From NCBI GenBank assembly GCA_963715785.1, contig OY970276.1, forward strand, positions 4,030,001 to 4,094,000: a DNA stretch of 64,000 nt, written 5' to 3'. Made by a program: the position numbers and the translations under genes. The notes below the pieces were generated by a model. That model made no database searches and was not told where the DNA came from. It saw only the letters and a program-made list of their open reading frames with translations. This DNA comes from LD21 sp963715785 (GTDB lineage Bacteria > Bacteroidota > Bacteroidia > Bacteroidales > VadinHA17). Shown here piece by piece: positions 32,602-42,252 of this stretch. Positions within the stretch are counted from its first letter, which is position 1. Every line of letters starts with the position of its first letter.

Positions 32602-34955
32602 TTCCAGTTAAGTATTTCAGGCATATCCACGCCATTTTTATCAATATAGAGTTTGTGCTCAATGAGCTTATCTTCTGTAAACTTTTTCAGTTCCGCACCT
32701 CTTGCACCCAGCTTCGGAACACGGTTTATTACATCCTGAACCAGATGGAATCTGTCGAGATCATTGAGAACTGTCATATCGAAGTATGTTGTAATTGTGC
32801 CTTCCTCTTTATAGCCGCGCACATGCATGTTTTCGTGGTTGGTACGCCGGTATGTCAACCGGTGGACAAGCCAGGGATATCCATGGAATGCGAATACAAT
32901 GGGTTTATCTTTAGTGAATAAGTCATCAAAATCTTTGTCACTCAATCCATGCGGATGTTCCGTTTCAGGCTCAAGTTTCATAAGATCGACGACGTTGATG
33001 ACGCGGATTTTAAGTTCGGGCAGTTGCTCCCGAAGTATAGAAACTGCTGCCAGTGTCTCGAGTGTTGGTACATCGCCGCAACAGGCCATAACAATATCCG
33101 GCTCGTTGCCCTGATCGCTGCTGGCCCAGTGCCATATTCCAATTCCTTTTGTACAATGTTCAATGGCTTCTTCCATTGTCAGCCATTGCGGCGCCATATA
33201 TTTACCCGCCACAACGACATTGACATAATGCCTGCTTCTCAGGCAATGATCCCACACTGAAAGAAGACAGTTAGCATCGGGAGGAAGATAAACACGGACT
33301 ATTGAGGCTTTCTTGTTTACTACATGATCAATAAAGCCGGGGTCCTGGTGAGTAAAACCGTTATGAGCCTGTTGCCAGACATGCGAGGCAAGCAGAAAAT
33401 TCAGTGATGCAATTTTTATCCTCCAGGGCAATCCTGAAGTAACCTTAAGCCACTTGGCGTGCTGATTAAACATGGAATCGATTATATGAATAAATGCCTC
33501 ATAGCAGTTAAACATTCCATGCCGTCCCGTGAGCAGATATCCCTCAAGCCAGCCCTCGCACTGATGCTCGCTCAGCATCTCCACTACCCTGCCGTCAGGT
33601 GCAAGAAACTCATCGTCCTTAATTGTCAGAGCATCCCACTGCCTGTCTGTGCTCTCAAAAACTGCATTCAGCCTGTTGGAAAGAGTTTCGTCGGGACCGA
33701 AAATCCGAAAATTCCGTTGTTCGCTATTGAAGCTTACCACATCGCGAAGGAACTCACCAAGCACATGTGTATCGGCGAATTGAACCGAACCGGGTGAAGG
33801 AACATTTACTGCATACTTGCGAAAGTCAGGCAGAATGAGATCTTTCAGAAGGAGCCCTCCATTAGCATGAGGATTAGCTCCCATGCGCCTGTTTCCCTTA
33901 GGCGCCAGACCGGCAAGATCAGTGATCAGCCTGCCGTTTTTATCGAATAATTCTTCCGGCTTATAGCTCTTCATCCAGTCTTCGAGCAGCTTCAGATGAT
34001 CGGGGTGCTCGGAATCCACCAGTAACGGGATCTGGTGAGCCCGGAATGTACCCTCAATTTTTAGTCCGTCTACTACTTTCGGACCTGTCCAGCCTTTTGG
34101 TGAGTTGAAGACTATCATCGGCCACAGCGGACGGGCGGCTTCTTTATTTTCTCTTGCTTTCCTTTGAATCTCTCTTATGCTTTCAATGGTCTTATCAAGC
34201 GTGCCAGCCATTAGCTGGTGCATTGCGGGAGGGTCATCTCCTTCAACAAAAAATGGGATCCATCCGTAGCCCCTGAGCAGCTGATCCAGTTCTTCATGGC
34301 TTATGCGCGCCAGGATTGTGGGGTTAGCTATCTTATATCCGTTGAGGTGAAGGATAGGCAAGACGGCCCCGTCGGTTACAGGGTTCAGAAACTTATTCGA
34401 GTGCCACGATGTTGCCAGAGGACCTGTTTCTGCTTCACCATCTCCTATTATACAGGCTACGATCAACTCAGGATTATCGAAAACGGCTCCAAAAGCATGA
34501 CTGAGTGAATATCCCAACTCTCCCCCCTCATGTATAGAACCGGGACATTCAGGCGATACATGACTCGGTATTCCGCCCGGAAATGAGAACTGTTTGAATA
34601 GCTTTTTCAGTCCCTCTTCATCCTGTGTGATATTCTCATATATTTCACTGTACGTGCCTTCAAGGTAAGTATTGCCAACAAGTGCAGGACCTCCATGACC
34701 AGGACCGGCAATATAGAACATATTCAGATCGTACTTCTTTATGATGCGGTTCAGATGCACATAAATAAAATTCTGGCCCGGGGTTGTGCCCCAGTGTCCC
34801 AGAAGCATTTTCTTCACATGCGAAAGTTTCAATGGCTCTTTTAGCAATGGATTATCCCTGAGGTAGAGCTGACCCACCGACAGATAGTTGGCGGCCCTCC
34901 AGTAGGCATTCATTTTTTGCAGAAGCTCCTGCGACAGTGCATTAAGATTTTCCAT
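32589..34955 (-). CDS. xfp: Xylulose-5-phosphate/fructose-6-phosphate phosphoketolase
   Basis: A 788-residue ThDP-dependent phosphoketolase that splits xylulose 5-P (or fructose 6-P) with phosphate into acetyl-P and glyceraldehyde 3-P (or erythrose 4-P). Diagnostic segments are LLGHWGTTPGQNFIYVHLNR, YIAGPGHGGPALVGNTYLEG, SFPGGIPSHVSPECPGSIHE, and the ThDP motif GDGEAETGPLATSW. The C-terminal region ends EHKLYIDKNGVDMPEILNWK. Full length. It precedes rpiB and follows a HAD gene, zwf and gnd, joining oxidative pentose-phosphate metabolism with the phosphoketolase shunt. Confidence 0.98.
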   Translation of the reverse strand: MENLNALSQELLQKMNAYWRAANYLSVGQLYLRDNPLLKEPLKLSHVKKMLLGHWGTTPGQNFIYVHLNRIIKKYDLNMFYIAGPGHGGPALVGNTYLEGTYSEIYENITQDEEGLKKLFKQFSFPGGIPSHVSPECPGSIHEGGELGYSLSHAFGAVFDNPELIVACIIGDGEAETGPLATSWHSNKFLNPVTDGAVLPILHLNGYKIANPTILARISHEELDQLLRGYGWIPFFVEGDDPPAMHQLMAGTLDKTIESIREIQRKARENKEAARPLWPMIVFNSPKGWTGPKVVDGLKIEGTFRAHQIPLLVDSEHPDHLKLLEDWMKSYKPEELFDKNGRLITDLAGLAPKGNRRMGANPHANGGLLLKDLILPDFRKYAVNVPSPGSVQFADTHVLGEFLRDVVSFNSEQRNFRIFGPDETLSNRLNAVFESTDRQWDALTIKDDEFLAPDGRVVEMLSEHQCEGWLEGYLLTGRHGMFNCYEAFIHIIDSMFNQHAKWLKVTSGLPWRIKIASLNFLLASHVWQQAHNGFTHQDPGFIDHVVNKKASIVRVYLPPDANCLLSVWDHCLRSRHYVNVVVAGKYMAPQWLTMEEAIEHCTKGIGIWHWASSDQGNEPDIVMACCGDVPTLETLAAVSILREQLPELKIRVINVVDLMKLEPETEHPHGLSDKDFDDLFTKDKPIVFAFHGYPWLVHRLTYRRTNHENMHVRGYKEEGTITTYFDMTVLNDLDRFHLVQDVINRVPKLGARGAELKKFTEDKLIEHKLYIDKNGVDMPEILNWKWKQ

Positions 34956-34966
34956 ATCACATAATA

Positions 34967-35590
34967 TTATTCAATTTTCAGCCCAAATGAGGCTAATTCT
35001 GAGGAAGTTGACAGATAATCCTTATGATGGATGCTTCTGATCCCCAAATCTCTGGCTACATCGACGAACATCCGGGTATTTTCAATGAACACAACCTGTT
35101 CAGCAGGAACCTGTGCAATATCGAGTGCAATCCGGAAAATATCTGCATCGGGCTTCCGGAAATGTACAAAACATGAAGAAATGTAAAAATCGATGAACCG
35201 GTTCAGCTTAAATTTCTTAATCCTGTGCTCATTCAACTCCCGGGCTTCATTGTTGACAACGGCTATTTTCAGATGGTTCCGTTCCTTCAGCCTGGTTCTA
35301 AATTCAATCATCTCCGGATAAGGAGCAGACTGATCAAACATGAACTTCTGAAATTGTACAGGAGTGAAATCGCGTTTCTGATAAAAAACAACACGGTCAA
35401 GGTATTCTTTCAGGGTGAGTTTTCCTTCTTCATAAGTCACGAACGTGAGATGGTGCCTTTCTTCCATTTCGCTTAAATTCAGGTCAAATTTTTCAGCTGC
35501 CAGCTGGCGCGATTCATGTCCCCATCCGTTTGTCAGCATTACGCCGCCAATATCAAGGAATAATGTTGTAACGTATTCTGATTTTTCCAT
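34967..35590 (-). CDS. HAD-superfamily hydrolase
   Basis: From the start at 35590 (MEKSEYVTTLFLDIGGVMLT) the protein is 207 residues; a longer frame would overlap zwf and is unlikely. HAD motif I reads FLDIGGVML, where the usual second Asp of DxD is absent (DIG), as in some epoxide-hydrolase/YihX-type members. Motif II appears as IAVVNNEARE and motif IV as FIENTRMFVDVARD. It probably dephosphorylates a sugar phosphate of the surrounding pathway; the missing second Asp makes catalytic activity uncertain. Confidence 0.82.
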   Translation of the reverse strand: MEKSEYVTTLFLDIGGVMLTNGWGHESRQLAAEKFDLNLSEMEERHHLTFVTYEEGKLTLKEYLDRVVFYQKRDFTPVQFQKFMFDQSAPYPEMIEFRTRLKERNHLKIAVVNNEARELNEHRIKKFKLNRFIDFYISSCFVHFRKPDADIFRIALDIAQVPAEQVVFIENTRMFVDVARDLGIRSIHHKDYLSTSSELASFGLKIE

Positions 35591-35663
35591 TTTATAATTA
35601 TTTTTAATTTTCAAGACCGTCTGGCAAAGAGATAGCCGGGCTTTATTAATTTTACTATCCGGC

Positions 35664-37160
35664 TCATTCTGCGGGCAACGGCCATTGTTGTCCGTTACCG
35701 AATAACTTGACTGTTTCAGGTCCCCATGTGCCGGCAAAGTAATTAGGGAAGTCTTCCGGCGGTGTTTCGGCCCAGTATTCAAGGACAGGCATTATGATAT
35801 TCCATGCTGCTTCTACCTGATCGGATCGCATGAAAAGAGTAGCATCATTATTCATTAAATCCCAAAGCAATGTTTCATAGGCATCGGGGCTGGGAATTGA
35901 GAAGCTTTCCTGGTAATTGAATTTCATTATCACCGGTTTTAATAATAACCTGGTTCCAGGCTGTTTAGCCTGAAAGCGGAGGACAATTCCTTCATCAGGC
36001 TGAATAGATATTATGAGACTGGCAGACTGCCAGTCGGAGGTAGCTTCAGGGGGAAAAGATTTATGCGGTACGGCACGGAATTGTATAGTTATTTCTGAAA
36101 CCTGCGTTGGAAGACGCTTACCGGTGCGAAGGTAAAAAGGCACATCCTGCCATCGCCAGTTATCCACAAACAGCTTTAATGCCACGAATGTTTCGGTATT
36201 CGAATCAGCCGACACATCAATTTCTTTGCGATATCCGGCGACCTCTTTACCCTGGGACATACCAGGTCCGTATTGTCCCCTGACTGCAAATTCATTCACT
36301 TTGTCCCTAAGAATTGGCCTGACAGCGTGAAGCACATCCACTTTTTTGTTCCTGATCTCATCAGCTTCAAAAGATACCATGGGTTCCATTGCTACCAGGC
36401 AAAGCAACTGCATCAGATGATTCTGAACCATATCGCGCAATGCTCCTGCGTGTTCGTAATATTCTCCGCGATGCTCCACACCCAGCTCTTCAGCAACCGT
36501 TATTGTAACATAATCCACATATCTTCTGTTCCAGAGAGGTTCGAAAAGAGGGTTGGCAAAACGGAATGCCAGGATATTCTGCACTGTTTCCTTGCCCAGG
36601 TAATGATCAATCCTGAAGATCTGGGATTCATTGAAATTGTCTGTGAGTATCTTATTGAGATTCAGCGTTGATTCAATATCGTGACCTATTGGCTTTTCAA
36701 TCACTATTCGCGCACTCTCAGACAGATCTGCGAGTCCGGCGTCCTTCAGATGTTTCGGAATTTCGCCAAACATGGCAGGCGGCGTTGCCATATAAAAAAC
36801 CAACTGAGCTTTTGTCTTCCATTCTTTCTCCAAAACCTTGCATTGCTCTTTCAGCTGGGCATAGATTTTGGGTTTGGTAAAATCGCCCTGCCTGTAATAA
36901 ATATGTCTGGTGAACTTTAACCAGATCTTATCACTGACCTTCCCTTTCCTGGAAAACTTTAAAACTCCTTTGCGGTAACGCTTATGCAATTCTTTTTCGT
37001 CGAGTTTTATGCGATCGAGGGCTATAATTGAGAAATCGTCAGGCATACTGGAATCACGAAACAGGTTAAAGAGAGATGGCACCAGCTTTCTCCAGGTCAG
37101 ATCGCCTGATCCGCCGAAGATAGCAAATACTGTAGGCTGGATATGGGATTTTGTTTTCAT
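35664..37160 (-). CDS. zwf: Glucose-6-phosphate 1-dehydrogenase
   Basis: First enzyme of the oxidative pentose-phosphate pathway (glucose 6-P to 6-phosphogluconolactone, NADP). The start at 37160 (MKTKSHIQPTVFAIFGGSGD) is favoured because it forms an ATGA overlap with the gnd stop. Nucleotide loop FGGSGDLTWRKL; active-site RIDHYLGKETVQNILAFRFA. About 498 residues, normal length. The order gnd, zwf, HAD, xfp, rpiB reads as one metabolic operon. No 6-phosphogluconolactonase gene is present here. Confidence 0.98.
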   Translation of the reverse strand: MKTKSHIQPTVFAIFGGSGDLTWRKLVPSLFNLFRDSSMPDDFSIIALDRIKLDEKELHKRYRKGVLKFSRKGKVSDKIWLKFTRHIYYRQGDFTKPKIYAQLKEQCKVLEKEWKTKAQLVFYMATPPAMFGEIPKHLKDAGLADLSESARIVIEKPIGHDIESTLNLNKILTDNFNESQIFRIDHYLGKETVQNILAFRFANPLFEPLWNRRYVDYVTITVAEELGVEHRGEYYEHAGALRDMVQNHLMQLLCLVAMEPMVSFEADEIRNKKVDVLHAVRPILRDKVNEFAVRGQYGPGMSQGKEVAGYRKEIDVSADSNTETFVALKLFVDNWRWQDVPFYLRTGKRLPTQVSEITIQFRAVPHKSFPPEATSDWQSASLIISIQPDEGIVLRFQAKQPGTRLLLKPVIMKFNYQESFSIPSPDAYETLLWDLMNNDATLFMRSDQVEAAWNIIMPVLEYWAETPPEDFPNYFAGTWGPETVKLFGNGQQWPLPAE

Positions 37161-38581
37161 TTTGAACCTTTTAGCCATTCTGTATGATATGTTCCTTTTG
37201 AATCAATGCGCTCATAGGTATGAGCGCCAAAATAATCGCGCTGAGCCTGAATAAGATTCGCGGGCAGCCACGAACTTCTGAATGCATCGAGATACCCCAG
37301 AGATGACATTAAACAGGGAATGGCAATGCCCATATCGCCTGCAACACATACTATCTGCCGCAGGTATTTTTGATTTTCCTTTATTTTCTCTGAAATGTTT
37401 TTATCCAGAAGCAAATTCGAGAGATCTTTCTTCAAATGAAATGCTTCCTGAATGTCTGTGAGAACTTCTGCACGGATGATGCAACCGCCCTTCCATATCC
37501 TGGCAACGGCTTCCGGATCAATATTATATGTGTACTTCTCCGATGCTTTTGCAATGATTGCAAATCCCTGGGCATAAGTAATGATCATTGACGCATAAAA
37601 GGCATGACGAAGCTGCAAGACAAGATCATTCCGGTCGCCTTTGAAATCTATTTCAGGAATTTTGAAGATTCGCGATGCCATATCGCGGTCATCTTCATAT
37701 ACGGATAAGTCGCGCATCGCAACTGCGTTATCTATCGTTGGCACAGGAACCTGAAGCTCCATTGCGCTTTGAGAGGTCCACATACCTGTCCCCTTTTGTC
37801 TCGCCACATCAAGTATTTCATCTATCAGATGCCTGCCAGTTTTGTCATCGACCTTTCCAAATATGCTGCTGGTAATTTCAAGCAGGAAGCTATTGGCTTC
37901 ACCATTGTTCCATTCACTGTAGATCTCCCTGAGCTGACTTTCAGAGAATCCTCCTGCAAGCTTCAGCAAAGCATATGTTTCTGAGATCAGCTGCATAATA
38001 CCATATTCAATGCCATTATGCACCATCTTAACAAAATGTCCTGCAGAACCCGGACCCAGGTATGTCACACACGATTCATTTCCAATTTTTGCAGCAGCTG
38101 CCTCGAGGATGGGTTTCACTCTCTCATAAGCTTTTTTTAATCCGCCTGGCATGATACTGGCACCATGCCTGGCTCCTTCTTCTCCGCCCGATATTCCCAT
38201 TCCCATAAAGAGTATTCCCGGTTTCTCCAATCTGATCGTACGGATATCGGTATCCTTAAAATACGAATTGCCTGAATCAATTATGAGATCGTCATTCTGA
38301 AGCAGTGGTATCAATTCATTTATAACGGAATCAACCGGAGCTCCGGCCGGTACAAGCAGGATTATAGCACGTGGCAGGCGAAGACTTGAAATAAAATCCT
38401 GAAGATTACCCGTACAATGGATTTCACGGTTCTCAGATTCGATGCGCATGGCATCAACTTTAGCCGGGTCATTGTCATAGCCGGCAACCGGGAAACCATG
38501 ATCAGCCATGTTTAATAACAAGTTGCGTCCCATCACGCCTAAGCCTATCATTCCAATTTCGTATTCTTTCATCATTTGCAA
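37157..38581 (-). CDS. gnd: 6-phosphogluconate dehydrogenase (decarboxylating)
   Basis: A 474-residue NADP-type enzyme converting 6-phosphogluconate to ribulose 5-P and CO2. N-terminal IGMIGLGVMGRNLLLNMADH, substrate motif MGMGISGGEEGARHGASIMP, and HFVKMVHNGIEYGIMQLISE are diagnostic. C-terminal tail ends GTYHTEWLKGSK. A shorter NAD-type paralogue lies at 49294-50250. The start may be Met1, Met3 or Met4. It is first in the zwf operon. Confidence 0.98.
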   Translation of the reverse strand: MQMMKEYEIGMIGLGVMGRNLLLNMADHGFPVAGYDNDPAKVDAMRIESENREIHCTGNLQDFISSLRLPRAIILLVPAGAPVDSVINELIPLLQNDDLIIDSGNSYFKDTDIRTIRLEKPGILFMGMGISGGEEGARHGASIMPGGLKKAYERVKPILEAAAAKIGNESCVTYLGPGSAGHFVKMVHNGIEYGIMQLISETYALLKLAGGFSESQLREIYSEWNNGEANSFLLEITSSIFGKVDDKTGRHLIDEILDVARQKGTGMWTSQSAMELQVPVPTIDNAVAMRDLSVYEDDRDMASRIFKIPEIDFKGDRNDLVLQLRHAFYASMIITYAQGFAIIAKASEKYTYNIDPEAVARIWKGGCIIRAEVLTDIQEAFHLKKDLSNLLLDKNISEKIKENQKYLRQIVCVAGDMGIAIPCLMSSLGYLDAFRSSWLPANLIQAQRDYFGAHTYERIDSKGTYHTEWLKGSK

Positions 38582-39036
38582 AAATTATAGAAGTCCGGAA
38601 CGTTTATTAAAAACACCTTATGTGTTAAACGATATACCGGGTCGAAGGTTCATTACATATGTTGTTTTTTGGTTATGATGCCGCGGTGCGGATAATGTTA
38701 TCATAAGCTCCTGAGTCGGAATAAAAAATCAACCAACCCAGCTGTTGAAAAAATCCTTTTTAACCGCAAAGTGCGCTAAGCAGGCGCAAAGGTCGCAGAG
38801 GCTGAGGTAGAGGTTGAGACTGAGGGAGCTGTTGAAAAATCCTTTTTAACCGCTAAGTGCGCTAAGTAGGCGCAAAGGTCGCAGAGGCTGAGGTTAAGGT
38901 TGAGACTGAGGGAGCTGTTGAAAAATCCTTTTTAACCGCAAAGTGCGCTAAGCAGGCGCAAAGGTCGCAGAGGCTGAGGTAGAGGTTGAGGCTGAGGTTG
39001 AGGATGAGAGCCCCGGAGCGGGCGAAATAACCTGAA
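38582..39036. repeat. Intergenic tandem repeat of ~86 bp (three copies)
   Basis: Three copies beginning GCTGTTGAAAA at 38741, 38828 and 38914 (spacing 87 and 86 bp). Each holds TTTTTAACCGCAAAGTGCG, GCGCAAAGGTCGCAGAGGCT and a hexamer tail (GAGGTAGAGGTTGAGACTGA). The unit matches the repeat at 12270-12485. The first 160 bp (38582-38740) hold no clear feature. Confidence 0.9.
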
Positions 39037-39606
39037 TCAGAAACCAATGAAACCCGGGTATTTTAAGAAATTCATCTGATGTCGTCTCTTGGCGATAAGA
39101 TCTATTAATTCGAGGGTCATATTTTCATTTACTTCCTTTGCCATAGGAAGAACATATTTTTCGGTCTCGTCAAGATAATCAGCCATTTTCCTTTTAGAGT
39201 AAAAATCGCGATGGAGATCTGTCAGGTTACTTATCCTGTCAGCCACTTTCAGGAGTTTTGCGTTATAGGATCCTCTTTCAAGAATTCCTTTAAGAAAGTC
39301 GGGTTTTGACATTCCGGCGGGCTTTGTGACTTCTTTTACAAGATCAACAACCTTATCAGCTTCATCATCTATAGAGCGCAGAACGGATTCATTGGTATCG
39401 GGAACATCTTCAAGAAGATCATGGATCACGGATGCTTTAAGAAGAACATAATCATCGAACAGCTTATAATCCAGCAGGATTGCCAGGGTGGCAAAGGCAT
39501 GCCGGAACTGATTGCCACCAACATTTCTTCCTTTCCCTATAAGCGCTGTGGCCTTTATTATATATGGAGCCAGGGTAAGGTTTTTTAATTTTTCAGTATC
39601 GTTCAT
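39037..39606 (-). CDS. RelA/SpoT-type HD hydrolase domain protein (MESH1-like)
   Basis: About 189 residues from the start at 39606 (MNDTEKLKNLTLAPYIIKAT). The HD fold of (p)ppGpp hydrolases is visible: RHAFATLAILL, SVIHDLLEDV and KLLKVADRISNLTDLHRDF. No synthetase or TGS/ACT domain follows, so it is a small stand-alone hydrolase like MESH1. It may hydrolyse (p)ppGpp or NADPH; the substrate is not certain. Upstream lies the Na+/H+ antiporter gene, about 180 nt away. Confidence 0.85.
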   Translation of the reverse strand: MNDTEKLKNLTLAPYIIKATALIGKGRNVGGNQFRHAFATLAILLDYKLFDDYVLLKASVIHDLLEDVPDTNESVLRSIDDEADKVVDLVKEVTKPAGMSKPDFLKGILERGSYNAKLLKVADRISNLTDLHRDFYSKRKMADYLDETEKYVLPMAKEVNENMTLELIDLIAKRRHQMNFLKYPGFIGF

Positions 39607-39787
39607 ATGAATCTGCAATTAAGCCTGTTCCGGATGCCGCTCAAACATAATATTTCCGGCATTATGATCATAAATATAATAAAATCCCGGGAAATATAAT
39701 TGACAGATTCTAAGAAAAAGACTGCTTAAATAATATCCGCACAATTTTGTTAACAAAGATTTTTTTCTCTTATATCGGATATCCTGA

Positions 39788-41068
39788 TTAGTGCAGGATC
39801 ACTGACTGAAGAAGGTAGACTGCAGCTCCTGCAAAAAATCCAATTAATGCCAGCCAGCTGATTTTCCGCAGATACCAGAAGAAATTGATTTTTTCCATTC
39901 CCATTGCAGCCACTCCGGCAGCTGAGCCGATAATCAGAGCGCTGCCGCCTGTTCCCGCACAAAATGCCAGGAATTCCCAGAAGAAATGATCAGGTACATA
40001 TTGTGTCAGGCTGTACATTCCCTGAGCACCGGCTACCAGGGGCACATTATCTACCACTGATGACAGCAATCCAATAATAATTACAATTATGCCGGCATTT
40101 CCTATTCTGATGTCAAGAAATTGCGCCAGTTTCGTCAGAATTCCTGTAGCCTGCAATGCAGATATGGCTATCAGTATCCCAAGAAAAAACAGTATAGTTG
40201 AAGTGTCGATCCTTCTAAGGGCATTCATAACTGAATATTTTTTCCTGGCATCTTCATCCTTAGATTTATGCAGAAGTTCGGTAATTATCCATAGAATGCC
40301 CAGACCAAATAATATCCCCATGTAGGGAGGCAGCCCAGTGATCGTTTTGAAAACAGGGACTGATAATAGGACTGCTATACCCGAAAACAGCACTGTTTTT
40401 TGCTGATTTTTTGGCAGGGCGACTGCATGTGCCGTCTTCCTCGATTCACTCCTGCTCACATCCCCTCTGATTCTGAAGGAGATAATAATTAATGGTATCA
40501 GAAGGCAGAAAAGGCTTGGTAAAAATAATTTCATTACTATGGTAAAAGCGGTGATTTGTCCTCCAATCCACAACATGGTTGTGGTGACATCTCCAATAGG
40601 GGACCAGGCGCCGCCGGCATTTGCAGCAATTATCACAATCCCTGCAAAAAACAGTCTGTCATTTTTTTCATTTATCAGCTTACGCAAGAGTGAGATCATG
40701 ACGATTGTTGTAGTCAGATTGTCCAAAACAGCTGATAAAAAGAAAGTGATGAAACCGATTATCCATAACAGTTTCTTTTTATTTGTAGCTTTTATCCTTT
40801 CGGTAACAATATCGAATCCATCGTGAGCATCGATCAATTCAACAATTGTCATTGCGCTCAGGAGGAAGAACAATATACCGGATAAATCGCCGAGATGCTC
40901 TGTAAGCTGAGTGTTAACTAATTGTTTATCCGGAAGATAAATAATATAAATGACCCAGCATAGTACTCCTGTTATTAAGGCAGAAGCGGCTTTGTTAAGT
41001 TTTATACTATGCTCCAGTGCAATTGCCGCATAACCCAGAATGAAGATCAAAATTACAAGTTCTCCCAT
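39788..41068 (-). CDS. nhaD: Na+/H+ antiporter, NhaD type
   Basis: A 426-residue inner-membrane antiporter with about 11-12 hydrophobic helices. NhaD/ArsB-superfamily features include DNLTTTIVMISLLRKLI and NAGGAWSPIGDVTTTMLWIG in the N-half and SSVVDNVPLVAGAQGMYSL and FCAGTGGSALIIGSAAGVAA in the C-half; the paired DN residues are the expected ion-binding sites. Single gene with a plausible promoter upstream (41125-41158). Exports Na+ and maintains pH in saline or alkaline conditions. Confidence 0.94.
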   Translation of the reverse strand: MGELVILIFILGYAAIALEHSIKLNKAASALITGVLCWVIYIIYLPDKQLVNTQLTEHLGDLSGILFFLLSAMTIVELIDAHDGFDIVTERIKATNKKKLLWIIGFITFFLSAVLDNLTTTIVMISLLRKLINEKNDRLFFAGIVIIAANAGGAWSPIGDVTTTMLWIGGQITAFTIVMKLFLPSLFCLLIPLIIISFRIRGDVSRSESRKTAHAVALPKNQQKTVLFSGIAVLLSVPVFKTITGLPPYMGILFGLGILWIITELLHKSKDEDARKKYSVMNALRRIDTSTILFFLGILIAISALQATGILTKLAQFLDIRIGNAGIIVIIIGLLSSVVDNVPLVAGAQGMYSLTQYVPDHFFWEFLAFCAGTGGSALIIGSAAGVAAMGMEKINFFWYLRKISWLALIGFFAGAAVYLLQSVILH

Positions 41069-41124
41069 AATGCCTATGTTATATAATGCAATTAATACAC
41101 TACGAAGTTTTGCTTAATCAATCA

Positions 41125-41158
41125 AAGATAGTTTTTGTAAGGAAAACAATATCAAACG
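41125..41158 (-). promoter_or_regulatory. Candidate promoter for nhaD
   Basis: Minus strand TTTG (41158-41155), 22 nt, TATCTTTG (41132-41125). The -7 is perfect; the spacer is slightly longer than the norm. Confidence 0.55.
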
Positions 41159-41533
41159 GATAAAAGGTAAAATAAACAGGAGATTCTTCCTTTCGCCTGG
41201 AATCTCTTACTTTTTTTCGGCAAGTATTGTAACGAAATATATAAAATGAAAGCAGTTGTCGACTGATCTGAGAAGACAACTGCAATCACTTGAAAAACAA
41301 AGTATTAAAAAAACAAAGTATCGTGTGAATTTTAAACCATATTAAGCTGTCAATATTACCCTGAACCTGTTGCGGAAATTTGTCCGGTTTTGTGAACATT
41401 CAGATTACTATCGGAATTTCACATCAAAAGTCCATAGGGCAAACCTAAGCATGAATTTCATGAACGCTAATTAGAAATTGATTAGAAGATCATAAGAATC
41501 TCATTAAAATATCATTTCTTGAAAATCGTGTTG

Positions 41534-41541
41534 TAACTTTG
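41534..41541 (+). promoter_or_regulatory. -7 element for the response-regulator gene
   Basis: Perfect TAACTTTG, 19 nt before the ATG at 41561, giving a leader of about 13 nt. The upstream -33 is poor. Confidence 0.6.
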
Positions 41542-41560
41542 CACAAAATGGCAGAACATT

Positions 41561-42250
41561 ATGAATGAAATTTCAATTTTAATTGTGGAAGATGAACAAC
41601 GGGTGGCTGAAATATTAAAGAAGCAGCTGGAAGACAGTGGATTTAAAGCGGATGTTGCTTACGACGGAAACGTAGGAAAACAGCTGGTTGAAAGAAAAAA
41701 ATATAATCTTATCATTCTCGACATTAATCTGCCATTAATGAATGGATACGACTTATGCAGGGAAATCAGAAAAGTCAACAGCAAGGTGCCAATAATTATG
41801 CTGACAGCTCTTGGAACTCCCGATAATAAAGTGACCGGTTTCGATGCCGGGGCCGATGATTATGTATTAAAGCCCTTTGATTTCAGAGAATTGCTGGCGC
41901 GTATCAATGTGTTCTTAAGACGAACAGAAACCTTCACTTTGGCAGAAAAATTAAGCATAGCAGACCTCGAAATTGATATGAACACCAAAACAGTCGTCAG
42001 GGCCAATAAGAAAATTGACCTGACTGCAAAGGAATGCCTGCTGCTCGAGACATTTCTGAAGAATAAAGAGAAGCTTCTCACACGTGAGTTTATTATTGAA
42101 CATGTGTGGGGGATAGAATTTGATCCCAGCACCAACATCATAGATGTTTACGTTAATTATCTGAGAAAGAAAATTGATAAGGATTTTGAGCCAAAATTAA
42201 TTCATACTAAGTTCGGGTTCGGATTCTATTGCAGTGAGAAAGAATTGTAG
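41561..42250 (+). CDS. Response regulator, OmpR/PhoB family
   Basis: A 229-residue regulator with receiver (EDE at 9-11, phospho-Asp in IILDINLPLMNG, Lys in YVLKPFDFREL) and winged-helix domain (DLTAKECLLLETFLKNKE, then DVYVNYLRKKID and HTKFGFGFYCSE). The kinase starts 2 nt downstream, so the two are coupled. Targets unknown; neighbours include a channel and an antiporter. Confidence 0.97.
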   Translation: MNEISILIVEDEQRVAEILKKQLEDSGFKADVAYDGNVGKQLVERKKYNLIILDINLPLMNGYDLCREIRKVNSKVPIIMLTALGTPDNKVTGFDAGADDYVLKPFDFRELLARINVFLRRTETFTLAEKLSIADLEIDMNTKTVVRANKKIDLTAKECLLLETFLKNKEKLLTREFIIEHVWGIEFDPSTNIIDVYVNYLRKKIDKDFEPKLIHTKFGFGFYCSEKEL

Positions 42251-42252
42251 AG

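Larger units (their letters stand above)
41069..41560. other. Divergent intergenic region (nhaD / two-component system)
   Basis: About 490 nt holding the candidate nhaD promoter and the -7 element for the response regulator. Between them (about 41160-41520) I see no gene or strong structure, only AT-rich sequence. Confidence 0.6.

Noticed and set aside
35591..35782. N-terminal extension of the HAD gene
   Set aside because: It overlaps the zwf C-terminus and carries no homologous sequence; the Met at 35590 is directly before the HAD motif.
38741..39010. CRISPR array
   Set aside because: Units are near-identical over their full 86 bp; there are no distinct spacers.
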